64,000 nt of DNA from Labilithrix luteola (GTDB taxonomy: Bacteria > Myxococcota_A > Polyangia > Polyangiales > Polyangiaceae), in contig NZ_CP012333.1 in NCBI RefSeq assembly GCF_001263205.1, forward strand, positions 4,255,001 through 4,319,000, written 5' to 3'. Below, one piece after another: positions 38,426-46,538 of the stretch. Within the stretch, counting starts at the first letter, position 1; each line of letters starts with the position of its first letter. The notes under the pieces were generated by a model, which saw only the letters and a program-made list of their open reading frames with translations, had not been told where the DNA came from and did no database searches. The position numbers and the translations under genes are program-made.

Positions 38426-39148
38426 CTAAGGTCGACCTCGACCCGCCAGGCCGACGCCGAGCAGCGAGACGAAGGCTTCGGGGCGATCGCGATAGAGTCG
38501 CCAGAAGTTCCCCGCGACCTCGTCGGCGGTGAGGAAACCGGCGTTCCCGGTGTCGTACGCCGTGCCTTTGACGATGCCAGCCACGACCACCTCGCCGACG
38601 TACACGCCGTCTTGTCGAAGCTTGCGGGCGAGCAGGGTGACCACCTTGTGCTGGGCCGTCTTGGCGATCGCCGCGCCCATGAACGCCTCGTCGACCGCCA
38701 TCGCGTCGAGCTTCGGATCGTGCAGTCCAACCGCGCCGTTCGTGACGAGCACAGCTCCGTCGCCTTGTGTCTTCAGATCGGGCAGGGCGGCTTGCACGGT
38801 GGCGACGAGACTGGTGACGCTCACGTCGAGCGCGGTTCGCAACTCGAAGGGATCGGCGAGCATCACGTCTCCTGCGCCGCTTGCCGGAGCGTTCCAGTGG
38901 ACCACCGCTACGGACCCGAGCTCGTCCCTTACGCGAGCCACGAGCGCAGGCATGGCACTCGGATCGGCAAGGTCGGCCGGGAAGCCTCTCGCCGCCAGCC
39001 CTTTCTCTTCGAAGGACCGCGCCGCCGTCTCGAGCTTCTCTCGGTTGCGACCGACCAGCGCCACTGCGAAGCCCTCGGCACCGAACCGCCGTGCGACGGC
39101 ATTCGAGATGCCAGGCCCGTACCCGCACACCAGAATCGTCTTCGGCAC
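38426..39148 (-). CDS. Atypical SDR-family protein
   Basis: A 240-residue Rossmann protein. The Gly motif is shifted (VCGYGPGISNAVARRFG near 7-23). The NAG motif reads WNAPASG near 85-91. The catalytic Tyr position reads AAIAK (YxxxK missing the Tyr) while ALARKL and GVYVGEVVVAGIV follow. It is a second atypical member in the window after the gene at 3464, but not of the same subgroup by sequence. Ends 9 bp from the convergent glycosidase gene. Function unknown; oxidoreductase activity is doubtful. Confidence 0.8.
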   Translation of the reverse strand: MPKTILVCGYGPGISNAVARRFGAEGFAVALVGRNREKLETAARSFEEKGLAARGFPADLADPSAMPALVARVRDELGSVAVVHWNAPASGAGDVMLADPFELRTALDVSVTSLVATVQAALPDLKTQGDGAVLVTNGAVGLHDPKLDAMAVDEAFMGAAIAKTAQHKVVTLLARKLRQDGVYVGEVVVAGIVKGTAYDTGNAGFLTADEVAGNFWRLYRDRPEAFVSLLGVGLAGRGRP

Positions 39149-39192
39149 TCTCGTCTGATGCTACGGCGCCGCACCGGTTGCTCCGGCCGGCG

Positions 39193-39215
39193 TGCACATT
39201 CTGCACGTTCTGCAC
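39193..39215. repeat. 9-bp tandem repeat TGCACRTTC
   Basis: TGCACATTC (39193-39201) is followed directly by TGCACGTTC (39202-39210) and a partial TGCAC (39211-39215). It lies in the 153-bp gap between the divergent SDR and CBS genes. The 9-bp period is not a full helical turn, so a protein-binding array is less likely than a short slippage repeat. Confidence 0.4.
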
Positions 39216-39274
39216 GGCGGCGCAGGCCGTGCGCGAGTCGGAGGACGATCTCGCGAAGTTCTGCGCGATCCGAA

Positions 39275-39290
39275 TGGAACGCAGCTTGCT
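39275..39290 (+). promoter_or_regulatory. Candidate sigma-54 promoter of the CBS-USP pair
   Basis: TGGAACG-CAGC-TTGCT matches the -24/-12 consensus TGGCACG-N4-TTGCW in all but one base, with exactly 10 bp between the GG and GC dinucleotides. Transcription would start near 39300, almost at the ATG of 39302, so either the mRNA is leaderless or translation starts later (ATG at 39335). Confidence 0.45.
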
Positions 39291-39301
39291 GAGCTACTGG
39301 C

Positions 39302-39712
39302 ATGAGCAAACCCATTCCGCCGGTGCAGAAGTACATGACGACGAGTCCGCTCTCGATCGGTGTCGAACAGACGCTCGCCAAGGCTCACTCGATGATGCGC
39401 GAGCACGCGATTCGGCATCTTCCGGTTCTGCACGGTGGACGGCTCGTGGGCATCCTCACGGACCGCGATCTCCACCTCGTCGAGACCCTCAAGGACGTCG
39501 ACCCGACGAAGACGGTGGTGGAAGACGCGATGTCCGCCGTCGTTCACAGCGTTGGACCCGACGCTCCGCTCGACGAAGTCGTGTCGACGATGGCCGAGCA
39601 CAAGTACGGGTCGGTCGTCGTCATGCAGAACGGAAAGGTGGTCGGGATTTTGACGACCGTCGACGTGTGCCGGGCGCTCGCGGAGCTGCTCCACTCCCGC
39701 TTGGCCAAGTGA
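39302..39712 (+). CDS. CBS-domain pair protein
   Basis: A 136-residue protein made of two CBS motifs (about 8-60 and 75-130) with the typical HLPVLHGGRLVGILTDRDL and SVVVMQNGKVVGILTTVDV strands. Such stand-alone pairs bind adenosine nucleotides and sense energy state. The ATG at 39302 gives MSKPIPPVQKYM; an internal ATG at 39335 would start directly at MTTSPLSI. It precedes a universal-stress gene by 31 bp on the same strand, so the two are probably co-transcribed stress sensors. Confidence 0.9.
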   Translation: MSKPIPPVQKYMTTSPLSIGVEQTLAKAHSMMREHAIRHLPVLHGGRLVGILTDRDLHLVETLKDVDPTKTVVEDAMSAVVHSVGPDAPLDEVVSTMAEHKYGSVVVMQNGKVVGILTTVDVCRALAELLHSRLAK

Positions 39713-39743
39713 CGTCATCACGACGAAGGAAGGAGACGTAGTC

Positions 39744-40382
39744 ATGACCAATCAGCAAACTGCTTCATCGCGTGTCGTCATCCTCGCTGCCGTCGACGAG
39801 ACGGAGAATGCCAACGACGTCGTGCGAACCGCATCGATGTTGGCGCGCACGCTCGCGGGCGCCGAGGTTCACTTGGCACACGTGATCTTCGCCCCTGCAT
39901 CCCTCGAGACCGAGGCTTCGCTCGCCCGCACCGACCTCGTCGAAGGAGCGCGGTCGATGCTCGACCGTAACGTTGCCGAAGCGCGGAAGTACTTCGACGG
40001 GCGCATCGTCGGTCATCTCGCCGTCGGAGGTCCCCAGCGTGAGATCCTCCAGCTCGCCTCGTCACTCGTGGCGGACGTCGTGGTGGTCGGAGGATCGCGC
40101 AAGGGAAAGCTCGAACGCTTCGTGCTCGGCTCCGTGAGCGAGCAGATCGTTCGCAAGGCGTCGTGCGCCGTTCTCGTGGCGCGTCCGAAGGACTACGCGA
40201 ACGTCGTTCCGGAGATCGAACCGCCGTGCCCGGCGTGCGAAGAGGTTCAACGAGCGAGCAACGGCACCGCTCTGTGGTGTGCCGCGCATCGTCACACGAC
40301 CGAGCACGCGCACGGCCGGCTGCACTACGAGTTCCCGCCGTCGTTCGGGCTCGGCTCCATGCTCATCCGTCCCGACAAATGA
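39744..40382 (+). CDS. Universal stress protein with a C-terminal Cys/His extension
   Basis: A 212-residue protein. Residues 8-150 form a UspA domain with VVILAAVDETENA near the start and an ATP-binding-type loop VGGSRKGKLERFVLGSVSEQIVRKASCAVLVA near 113-144. Beyond residue 155 is an extension containing CPACEEV, a later CAAHRHTTEHAHGRLHYE and more His, a zinc-ribbon-like set absent from plain UspA. Ribosome site GGAGACG lies before the ATG. Follows the CBS gene in the same transcript. The extension may bind metal. Confidence 0.85.
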   Translation: MTNQQTASSRVVILAAVDETENANDVVRTASMLARTLAGAEVHLAHVIFAPASLETEASLARTDLVEGARSMLDRNVAEARKYFDGRIVGHLAVGGPQREILQLASSLVADVVVVGGSRKGKLERFVLGSVSEQIVRKASCAVLVARPKDYANVVPEIEPPCPACEEVQRASNGTALWCAAHRHTTEHAHGRLHYEFPPSFGLGSMLIRPDK

Positions 40383-40409
40383 GCGTCGAGCCGCCCTACG
40401 CGAGGTAGA

Positions 40410-40445
40410 CCCGGCCGGACTGAACAAGCAAGTTGTTCGGCCGGG
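40410..40445. terminator. Bidirectional hairpin between convergent genes
   Basis: CCCGGCCG-(gactg)-AACAA (40410-40427, bulge in the left arm) pairs with TTGTTCGGCCGGG (40433-40445), leaving a 5-nt loop. It lies 27 bp after the universal stress gene and 25 bp before the end of the convergent amylase gene. No T-tract follows on either strand, so termination may be by structure or be assisted by Rho. Confidence 0.5.
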
Positions 40446-40470
40446 ACGTGCTTCTGGTGCGCGACGGAGA

Positions 40471-42876
40471 CTACTGCGCCAGGAAGATCGCCGCTTCGCC
40501 TGCTCCGAGCGTGATCGCGAGGTCGCCTTGGCCGTTCATCGTGGCGCTGCCGATGCCGAGCGCAGAGGACCACGACGTCACGCCAGTGAGCGTGAGAAGG
40601 GCGGTCGAGACCGTACGATTCACGCTTCCGCCGCGATTGACGGCGACGACGGCGATCTCTTTCGGGCCCGACTGGTAGGCATAGACCCAGAAGTCGGCAT
40701 CGGTGCCGAGCAGCGTGACCCGATTGCCGCGACGAAGTGCGCGCGATGCGAGCCGTGTGGCGCCGAGCTTGCGGGTCCAGTCTCGGAGCGCAGTCTGCGC
40801 ATTGGTGAGCGGGGCGACGCTCCCACCGGGCCGGGCCATCTGCAGATCCGCGAGCTCGGTCTCGGCGAAGCGCATGTCGCGTCGCATGTCGGGATCGTTG
40901 CCTCCCGGCATGCCGATCTCGTCGCCCGTGTAGAGATACGGAACGCCCGGCATGGAATAGAGAACCGTGAGCGCGCGCGCGAGCCGCTTGTACACCTCGG
41001 GATCGTCGTAGACGGCGGGCGGAAGCTGATCGCCGCGGCAGCCGCTCGCCCAGGCGCATCCGAGCTTGCCGTCGCGCGCGGCAATGCTCGCGATGCGCGG
41101 ATTGTCGTGTCCGTTCAAGAAGCGGACGTTGCGATTGCCCGCCTTGTAGCGCGTCAGCGACTTCTGGATTTGCTGCTCGACTTCATTGAGTGGCCGCGTG
41201 CCGTCGACGAGGCCATCGGCCATGTTGTGGCGGGTGGGGAAGTCGAACTGGCCGTCGAGCGCGGTCGGGCCGGTGTAGGCGTTGATCCAGTCGAAGCCGT
41301 CGGTGAAGGTCTCGCCGAAGAACGTGCCGTTGTCGGGCTCACCCACGGCGATTTCGCCGACCATGAAGATGCGCGCGCCGCCCTGTTCGAAGCGGCGCGC
41401 GAGCTCCGCGCGCATGTCGTAGACGCTGTTGGCCTCGACGTGTTTGACGGCGTCGACGCGGAATCCGTCGAGATCGTATTCGGCAATCCAATTCACCGCG
41501 TCGGCAATGAACTGGTCTTCCGCGTCCATCTTCGTCCAATCGATGTCCGGCAAATAGGGCTGGAACATGCAATCGAACGGGCGCTGGCTCCAGCCGCATC
41601 CGTCGTCACCGCATTTGCAGATGCGGCGGAACCAATCGCCGTGGGCTCCGACGTATTCGTGATCTTCGTGGACCTGGTTGTTGATGAGGTCGAGAAGAAC
41701 GCGAATGCCGCGTTTGTGGGCTTCGTCGACGAACGCGTGAAGCTCGGTGCCTCCGCCGAAGCGGGGTTCGACCTCGCGCGCCTTGATCGGCCAGTACCCG
41801 TGATAGGCGCTGAAGACCTGGTTGCCGTCGCCAACCTGCGATTTGCTCGTTTGAGCGTTGGTGGGGGAGAGCCAGATCGTGCGGACACCGAGCTTCTCGA
41901 AATAGCCGCTCTCGAGGACCTTACGCGCGCCTTGCAGGTCGCCGCCGTGCCAGTTGGCATCGTATTCGACGCCGGTACCCACCGGCGCATCGTTCGCTTT
42001 GTCGCCGTTGGCGAAGCGATCGATCATGAACATGTAGAGAATGCCATCCTGGTAATCGAAGGGTTCGTCTTCGATCCAGAAGGGCAGGTCGATCGGGTCG
42101 GCCTCGCGATTCTTGCCGTCCGTCGCGTGGAGGCTCAGCGTGTGCTTGCCCTTGGAGAGGCCCGTGAACGCGAAGGCGATCGTGCCCGACGCAGAGGCGG
42201 TGAACGTTCCATCGGTGATGGCGGAGTGATCGAGGCTTGCCGTCACGTGATTCGGGGCTTCGCCGTCGTCGGCCGCCTTCACCGTGATGAGGACGCTGGC
42301 CTTGCCCGAAGCGTCGGCGGAGACCTTTGCCGAGACGAGCTCGGGGCCGGCTGCGCACGAGGGGAGCTTCAGCGCCGAGTTCATCTGCCCGTCGACGATC
42401 TTTCGATATCGCCCGGCGGGATCGAGCTTCCACTGCCCATCGACGATGAGCTTGTAGGCATAGAGCTGCCCGGCGCTGAGTGCCGGGCCTGGCGTGAGCG
42501 TGATGGAGTATCCGCTGCCTGTCTTGTTCAGCGGCAGCGCGCCGTTCTGCCAGGAGGTGAACTCGCCGGCGAGCTTCACGTCGCTCGCGGAGCCGTCGAA
42601 GGTCAGCGTGAGCGTACAATCGCGCCTGCCGAACGTGGTGCCCTCCGGGAACGTGATGTCCGTGCTCGGCGGAAGAGGCGTTGACGCGTCATCGCCCAGG
42701 CCACCTTCGGCATGCGGAGAGCCGGGCGTGTTGGCGCCGTAGGTGTCACCGTTGGGTCCGCTCGGCCCATCCGACGAGCAGGCGGCAATGGTGCTCGCGG
42801 CGAACATCACGAACGTCGCGCAGGTCACGAGGCTCACGGCCAGGACGGGAAGCGAAGAGACGGCAGCTCGTGACAT
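40471..42876 (-). CDS. GH13 alpha-amylase lipoprotein with N-terminal carbohydrate-binding module
   Basis: An 801-residue surface or periplasmic lipoprotein that would cut alpha-1,4-glucan. Signal peptide with lipobox AACSSD (Cys near 33). A CBM48/AMPK-like module sits at 80-170 (VKLAGEFTSWQ). Residues 175-260 are an Ig-like linker. The GH13 barrel spans about 270-690: catalytic Asp in DGFRVDAVKHVE near 470-481, Glu in FMVGEIAVG near 506-514, and the stabilising Asp in FLNGHDNPR near 585. A loop with CKCGDDGCGW carries extra Cys. It is divergent from the porin gene; the palindrome at 43012-43031 lies 136 bp upstream. Confidence 0.94.
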   Translation of the reverse strand: MSRAAVSSLPVLAVSLVTCATFVMFAASTIAACSSDGPSGPNGDTYGANTPGSPHAEGGLGDDASTPLPPSTDITFPEGTTFGRRDCTLTLTFDGSASDVKLAGEFTSWQNGALPLNKTGSGYSITLTPGPALSAGQLYAYKLIVDGQWKLDPAGRYRKIVDGQMNSALKLPSCAAGPELVSAKVSADASGKASVLITVKAADDGEAPNHVTASLDHSAITDGTFTASASGTIAFAFTGLSKGKHTLSLHATDGKNREADPIDLPFWIEDEPFDYQDGILYMFMIDRFANGDKANDAPVGTGVEYDANWHGGDLQGARKVLESGYFEKLGVRTIWLSPTNAQTSKSQVGDGNQVFSAYHGYWPIKAREVEPRFGGGTELHAFVDEAHKRGIRVLLDLINNQVHEDHEYVGAHGDWFRRICKCGDDGCGWSQRPFDCMFQPYLPDIDWTKMDAEDQFIADAVNWIAEYDLDGFRVDAVKHVEANSVYDMRAELARRFEQGGARIFMVGEIAVGEPDNGTFFGETFTDGFDWINAYTGPTALDGQFDFPTRHNMADGLVDGTRPLNEVEQQIQKSLTRYKAGNRNVRFLNGHDNPRIASIAARDGKLGCAWASGCRGDQLPPAVYDDPEVYKRLARALTVLYSMPGVPYLYTGDEIGMPGGNDPDMRRDMRFAETELADLQMARPGGSVAPLTNAQTALRDWTRKLGATRLASRALRRGNRVTLLGTDADFWVYAYQSGPKEIAVVAVNRGGSVNRTVSTALLTLTGVTSWSSALGIGSATMNGQGDLAITLGAGEAAIFLAQ

Positions 42877-43011
42877 GGGCGAGACCTCGCGAAGGGACGG
42901 AGGCGTACCTCACGCTAGAGTGACGAGCAAGGTGGCCCGGACCACGCAGGCGCGAGTGAGACGAACGCGCGCGAGCGGGCAGCAAAGGCTCCGAGCTCGT
43001 GAGACGAATTG

Positions 43012-43031
43012 GTAACGCATCGATGAGTTAC
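43012..43031. promoter_or_regulatory. 20-bp palindromic operator, copy 2 (porin-amylase operon and divergent amylase)
   Basis: GTAACGCATCGATGAGTTAC is palindromic at 18 of 20 positions with CATCGATG at the centre. It ends 46 bp before the porin start at 43078 (copy 1 is 42 bp before its gene). The framework GTNACNCAT-N2-ATGAGTNAC is identical to copy 1, so the sites are probably bound by the same regulator, which is not encoded in the window. Confidence 0.7.
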
Positions 43032-43077
43032 TTTTGGCGGGACGGCCCCATGGACCCGTGCTACGGCCTCGAACCCC

Positions 43078-44694
43078 GTGCGTTGCTGGTCGCTGTTCGC
43101 CGTCTCGGTTCTCGCCGCCATGGCGGTCTTCGCCGCGTCTTCGCCGGCGGCCGCGCAGGGCGTATCGCCGCCCGTCGTTCCGCCTCCGCCGCCGCCCTCG
43201 GTGTCCGGGCCGGCACCGGCGGCTGATCCTCCATCGGCTGCCCAACCGGGCATCAAGGCGCCGGATGCGCCAGTCACGTCCGACACGAGCGCGCCGTCGA
43301 TCCCCGGCGCCGGAAACCCCGCTGCCTTCCGCGGTAACGAAGCGGCCAAGCCCGTCGTCGCCGAGCCCGCACCCGGTCACGAAGGACACTTCGAATTCGG
43401 ATCGTACGGCCGCGTGTGGGCGGCGACGGACCTGCGCGGCGGAACCGGCAGGGGAACCAACGTCGTCGCGTTCGGTCCTCGCATCGTCGACGAAGGCAGC
43501 TACGCCGAGCTCGAGCTCCGTCGTGAGGACAAGTGGAACGAGCGCATCTCGGGCCGCGTGGTCGCGACGCTCGCCCTGTTTCCTCCCTTCTTCCATTTCA
43601 ATGGGAAGATCGATCAGGCGATCGGCGTCCGTAATCTCTACGCGCAGGGGACCTACGACAAGATCACGATGTGGGCCGGCTCGCGGATGTACCGCGGCGA
43701 CGACATCTATCTCCTCAACTGGTGGCCCCTCGACAACCAGAACACGGTCGGCGGCGGCATCGGCGGTCCGGTCTACAAAAGCCAGGGGCCGGGCACGCGC
43801 TACGAGACGATTCTCCAGGGCCACTTCGGCCAGCAGCGCCTCGACAACCCGTACCAGTACCAGCAGATCCCGGTGGTCGCGCGCTACGGCTTCGGTACCA
43901 CCGACGTCACCAAGCTCGATCGCCCGCGTACGATCGAAACCCTGAAGCTCACGCAGTTCGTTCGCCCCGGCGTCGGCAATGCCGGCTTCAAGGCGGTTCT
44001 TTACGGTGAGCTGCACCAGATCGGCGCGGGCACGTATCGCGACACGCTCACCAGCACCGATCGCGGTTTGCCGAGCGACTTCGGCTTCCTCGTCGGCTCT
44101 CAGCTCACGTATTTCACGGGCGAACGCGATACGTACGTCTCGCTCGTCCTGCGCTACGCGAACGCGCTCGCGGCCTACGATCCACTCTCGGTGCCCATCA
44201 CCTTCGCGCTCGATCGCACGACCACCGGTGCGAGCGAGACGCAGGTCGCGCTCTCGGGCAACTGGGAGAACGATGCCGTGGGCGTCACCGGCGCCGCGTA
44301 CATGCGCTTCTTCCGCGATCCGAGTCCTGCCGAGACGTCGACGCAGAAATACGACGAAGGCGCCGTGGTCATTCGCCCGAGCGTCTTTCTCGGCGAGAAC
44401 TTCGGTATCTCGATCGAAGGCAGCTACCAGCAGCGACGTATCGCGATCGCCCAGTCCGACGACAACGGCCCGCTCACCGCGTCCGTCTTCAAAGCCGGAA
44501 TCATGCCGTACTTCTCGCCCTCCGGACGCGGCACGTTCAAGCGCCCGCAAATCCGATTGCTCTACAACGCGAGCTTCCGTAACTCCGGCGCCCGCGCCCT
44601 CTACCCGGTCGAAGACGTGTTCTCGCAGCGCAGCGTCGAGCACTTCCTCGGTATCGGCGCCGAGTGGTGGTTCAACTCGAGCTCGTATCCGTGA
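43078..44694 (+). CDS. LamB-like maltoporin/carbohydrate porin
   Basis: A 538-residue outer-membrane protein. The GTG at 43078 begins a clean signal peptide (cleaved near AAAQG, residue 27). A Pro-rich linker (28-95) leads to a beta-barrel: FEFGSYGRVWAATDLRGGTGRG near 103-124 matches the LamB N-terminal strand, and the barrel ends in the aromatic WWFNSSSYP. It would import maltodextrins released by the amylases. It is followed 8 bp later by an amylase gene, so the two form an operon. The palindrome 46 bp upstream is the likely operator. Confidence 0.83.
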   Translation: MRCWSLFAVSVLAAMAVFAASSPAAAQGVSPPVVPPPPPPSVSGPAPAADPPSAAQPGIKAPDAPVTSDTSAPSIPGAGNPAAFRGNEAAKPVVAEPAPGHEGHFEFGSYGRVWAATDLRGGTGRGTNVVAFGPRIVDEGSYAELELRREDKWNERISGRVVATLALFPPFFHFNGKIDQAIGVRNLYAQGTYDKITMWAGSRMYRGDDIYLLNWWPLDNQNTVGGGIGGPVYKSQGPGTRYETILQGHFGQQRLDNPYQYQQIPVVARYGFGTTDVTKLDRPRTIETLKLTQFVRPGVGNAGFKAVLYGELHQIGAGTYRDTLTSTDRGLPSDFGFLVGSQLTYFTGERDTYVSLVLRYANALAAYDPLSVPITFALDRTTTGASETQVALSGNWENDAVGVTGAAYMRFFRDPSPAETSTQKYDEGAVVIRPSVFLGENFGISIEGSYQQRRIAIAQSDDNGPLTASVFKAGIMPYFSPSGRGTFKRPQIRLLYNASFRNSGARALYPVEDVFSQRSVEHFLGIGAEWWFNSSSYP

Positions 44695-44702
44695 GGTCGC
44701 CG

Positions 44703-46535
44703 ATGAAGACGAGCCAATCCAAGATCGCCTTCGCTTTGCTCGTGGCCGCGGCCTGCGCGGTGCCCGAGGTCGGCTGCGTGTCGATTCCGGAGGAAGGTCA
44801 GAAACCGGTTCTCGCGACGCACGTGCAAGACTGGCGCGACGAGGTCATCTACCAGGTGCTCGTCGATCGTTTTGCCAACGGCGATCACGACAACGATTAC
44901 CAAGTTCGTCCGGGATATCTCGCCCGCTTCCAGGGTGGTGACTGGAAGGGCCTCACCGACCACCTCGACTACATCCAGGCGCTCGGCGTCACCACGCTCT
45001 GGATTTCCCCCGTCGTGAAGAACGTCGAGACGGACGCCGACGTCGACTCGTACCACGGCTACTGGGCGCAGGATCTGACCCAGACGAATCCTCACTTCGG
45101 TGATCTGGCGGCCCTCCGCACGCTTACCGCCGAGGCGCACAAGAAGAGCATCAAGGTGGTGCTCGACATCGTCACGAACCACATGGGGCAGGTGTTCTTC
45201 TACGACACCAATCTCAATGGCCATCCCGATATCTACATCGGTGGAAGCGGCGCCCTGCCGGTCGTGAGCTCGCGCTCGGACATGTCGCGCATCACCGAAT
45301 ACGATCCCGATTGGGATCCGCTCGGTGTCCAGGCGTTCACGTCGCTCGGCCCTGCCGGGCGTGCGCCGATCATCTTCATCCAGGATCCGAGCATCAACCG
45401 CGTGCCTCCGCCGGGAATCCTCGGCACCGCGCGCGCCTATCACGGATACGGACGTATCCTGAATTACGACGACGACAAGCAGCGCGAGCTCGGTGATTTT
45501 CCGGGCGGCCTGAAAGACGTCGCCACCGAGATCCCCGAGGTGCGCGCCGAGCTCATCGACCTCTATACGAAGTGGGTCGAGACGTCGGACCTCGACGGCT
45601 TCCGCATCGACACGGTCAAACACGTCGAGCACGACTTCTGGACCCAATTCGGAACTTCGGTTCGCAAGCGCCTCGCGTCGCAGGGGAAGAACAACTTCCT
45701 CATGTTCGGCGAAGCCTTCGACGGCAACGATCAGCTGCTCGGGAGCTACACCCAGGAAGGGATGCTCGACAGCGTCTTTTACTTCTCGCAGCACTACCAG
45801 GTGTTCCGCGACGTCTTCGTCAACGCGCACGATCCGGCGCAGCAGAAGGGCACGGAGCAAATCCAACGTCTCTGGGCGAATCGACGCGTGAACTACCGCA
45901 CCGAGCCTCAGCCCGGCGGCATCGGCATCGCCCCGGCGAAGTCGCTCGTGAACTTCATGGACAACCATGACGTCGCGCGCTTCCTCTTCTCGGCGGGCGG
46001 CGACAAGGACGCGCTTCGTAACGCACTCGTTCTCCTCATGACCGAAGAGGGGATTCCCTGTCTGTATTACGGCACCGAGCAGGACTTCGCCGGCGGCAAC
46101 GATCCCGCCAATCGTGAAGTTCTCTGGAATACCAACTTCGATACGAGCGGCGATACGTTCCGCCACGTCTCGAAGCTCGCGCGTATCAAGCGTACCTACA
46201 AGGCGCTCTCGCGCGGCGACACGAACGTCGTATGGTCGACGGCGCACGTGGGCGACGAAGAAGATGCTGGCATGTTCGCCTACGAGCGCACCGGGGGTGA
46301 CGCGCCCGATGGCGAATACGCGCTCGTGGTCATGAACACCAACGGCCACAAGCCGAGCTCGACCTCCAACGGGGCCAGCGTGATGAAGACCACGCGCGGC
46401 GGAGGAGAGAAGCTCGTCGACGTGCTGGACCCGCAGCTCGCGAGCTACGACGTCGAAGCCGACGGCACGCTTCGCGTGGAGGTTCCCGCGCAGCGCTCGA
46501 TGATCCTCGTGCCGAGTGGCAACGTGAAGCCCTGA
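44703..46535 (+). CDS. GH13 alpha-amylase lipoprotein
   Basis: A 610-residue lipoprotein (lipobox near EVGCVS, Cys about 25) containing the GH13 barrel from about 40-530. Active-site segments are present: DGFRIDTVKHVE near 300-311 (Asp nucleophile), LMFGEAFDG near 335-343 (Glu) and FMDNHDVAR near 418-426 (Asp). A C-terminal beta domain closes the protein. It lacks the CBM module of the other amylase. It starts at the ATG at 44703, 8 bp after the porin gene, whose product would take up its products. Confidence 0.94.
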   Translation: MKTSQSKIAFALLVAAACAVPEVGCVSIPEEGQKPVLATHVQDWRDEVIYQVLVDRFANGDHDNDYQVRPGYLARFQGGDWKGLTDHLDYIQALGVTTLWISPVVKNVETDADVDSYHGYWAQDLTQTNPHFGDLAALRTLTAEAHKKSIKVVLDIVTNHMGQVFFYDTNLNGHPDIYIGGSGALPVVSSRSDMSRITEYDPDWDPLGVQAFTSLGPAGRAPIIFIQDPSINRVPPPGILGTARAYHGYGRILNYDDDKQRELGDFPGGLKDVATEIPEVRAELIDLYTKWVETSDLDGFRIDTVKHVEHDFWTQFGTSVRKRLASQGKNNFLMFGEAFDGNDQLLGSYTQEGMLDSVFYFSQHYQVFRDVFVNAHDPAQQKGTEQIQRLWANRRVNYRTEPQPGGIGIAPAKSLVNFMDNHDVARFLFSAGGDKDALRNALVLLMTEEGIPCLYYGTEQDFAGGNDPANREVLWNTNFDTSGDTFRHVSKLARIKRTYKALSRGDTNVVWSTAHVGDEEDAGMFAYERTGGDAPDGEYALVVMNTNGHKPSSTSNGASVMKTTRGGGEKLVDVLDPQLASYDVEADGTLRVEVPAQRSMILVPSGNVKP

Positions 46536-46538
46536 GGC

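Noticed and set aside
40279..42684. Plus-strand open frame of 801 codons opposite the CBM-amylase
   Set aside because: Composition of Arg/Glu/Ala without motifs; the minus strand carries the complete GH13 catalytic set.
42910..46349. Minus-strand open frames of 577 and 582 codons opposite the porin and amylase genes
   Set aside because: They have no domain or signal features and are antisense shadows of high-GC genes with clear LamB and GH13 motifs.
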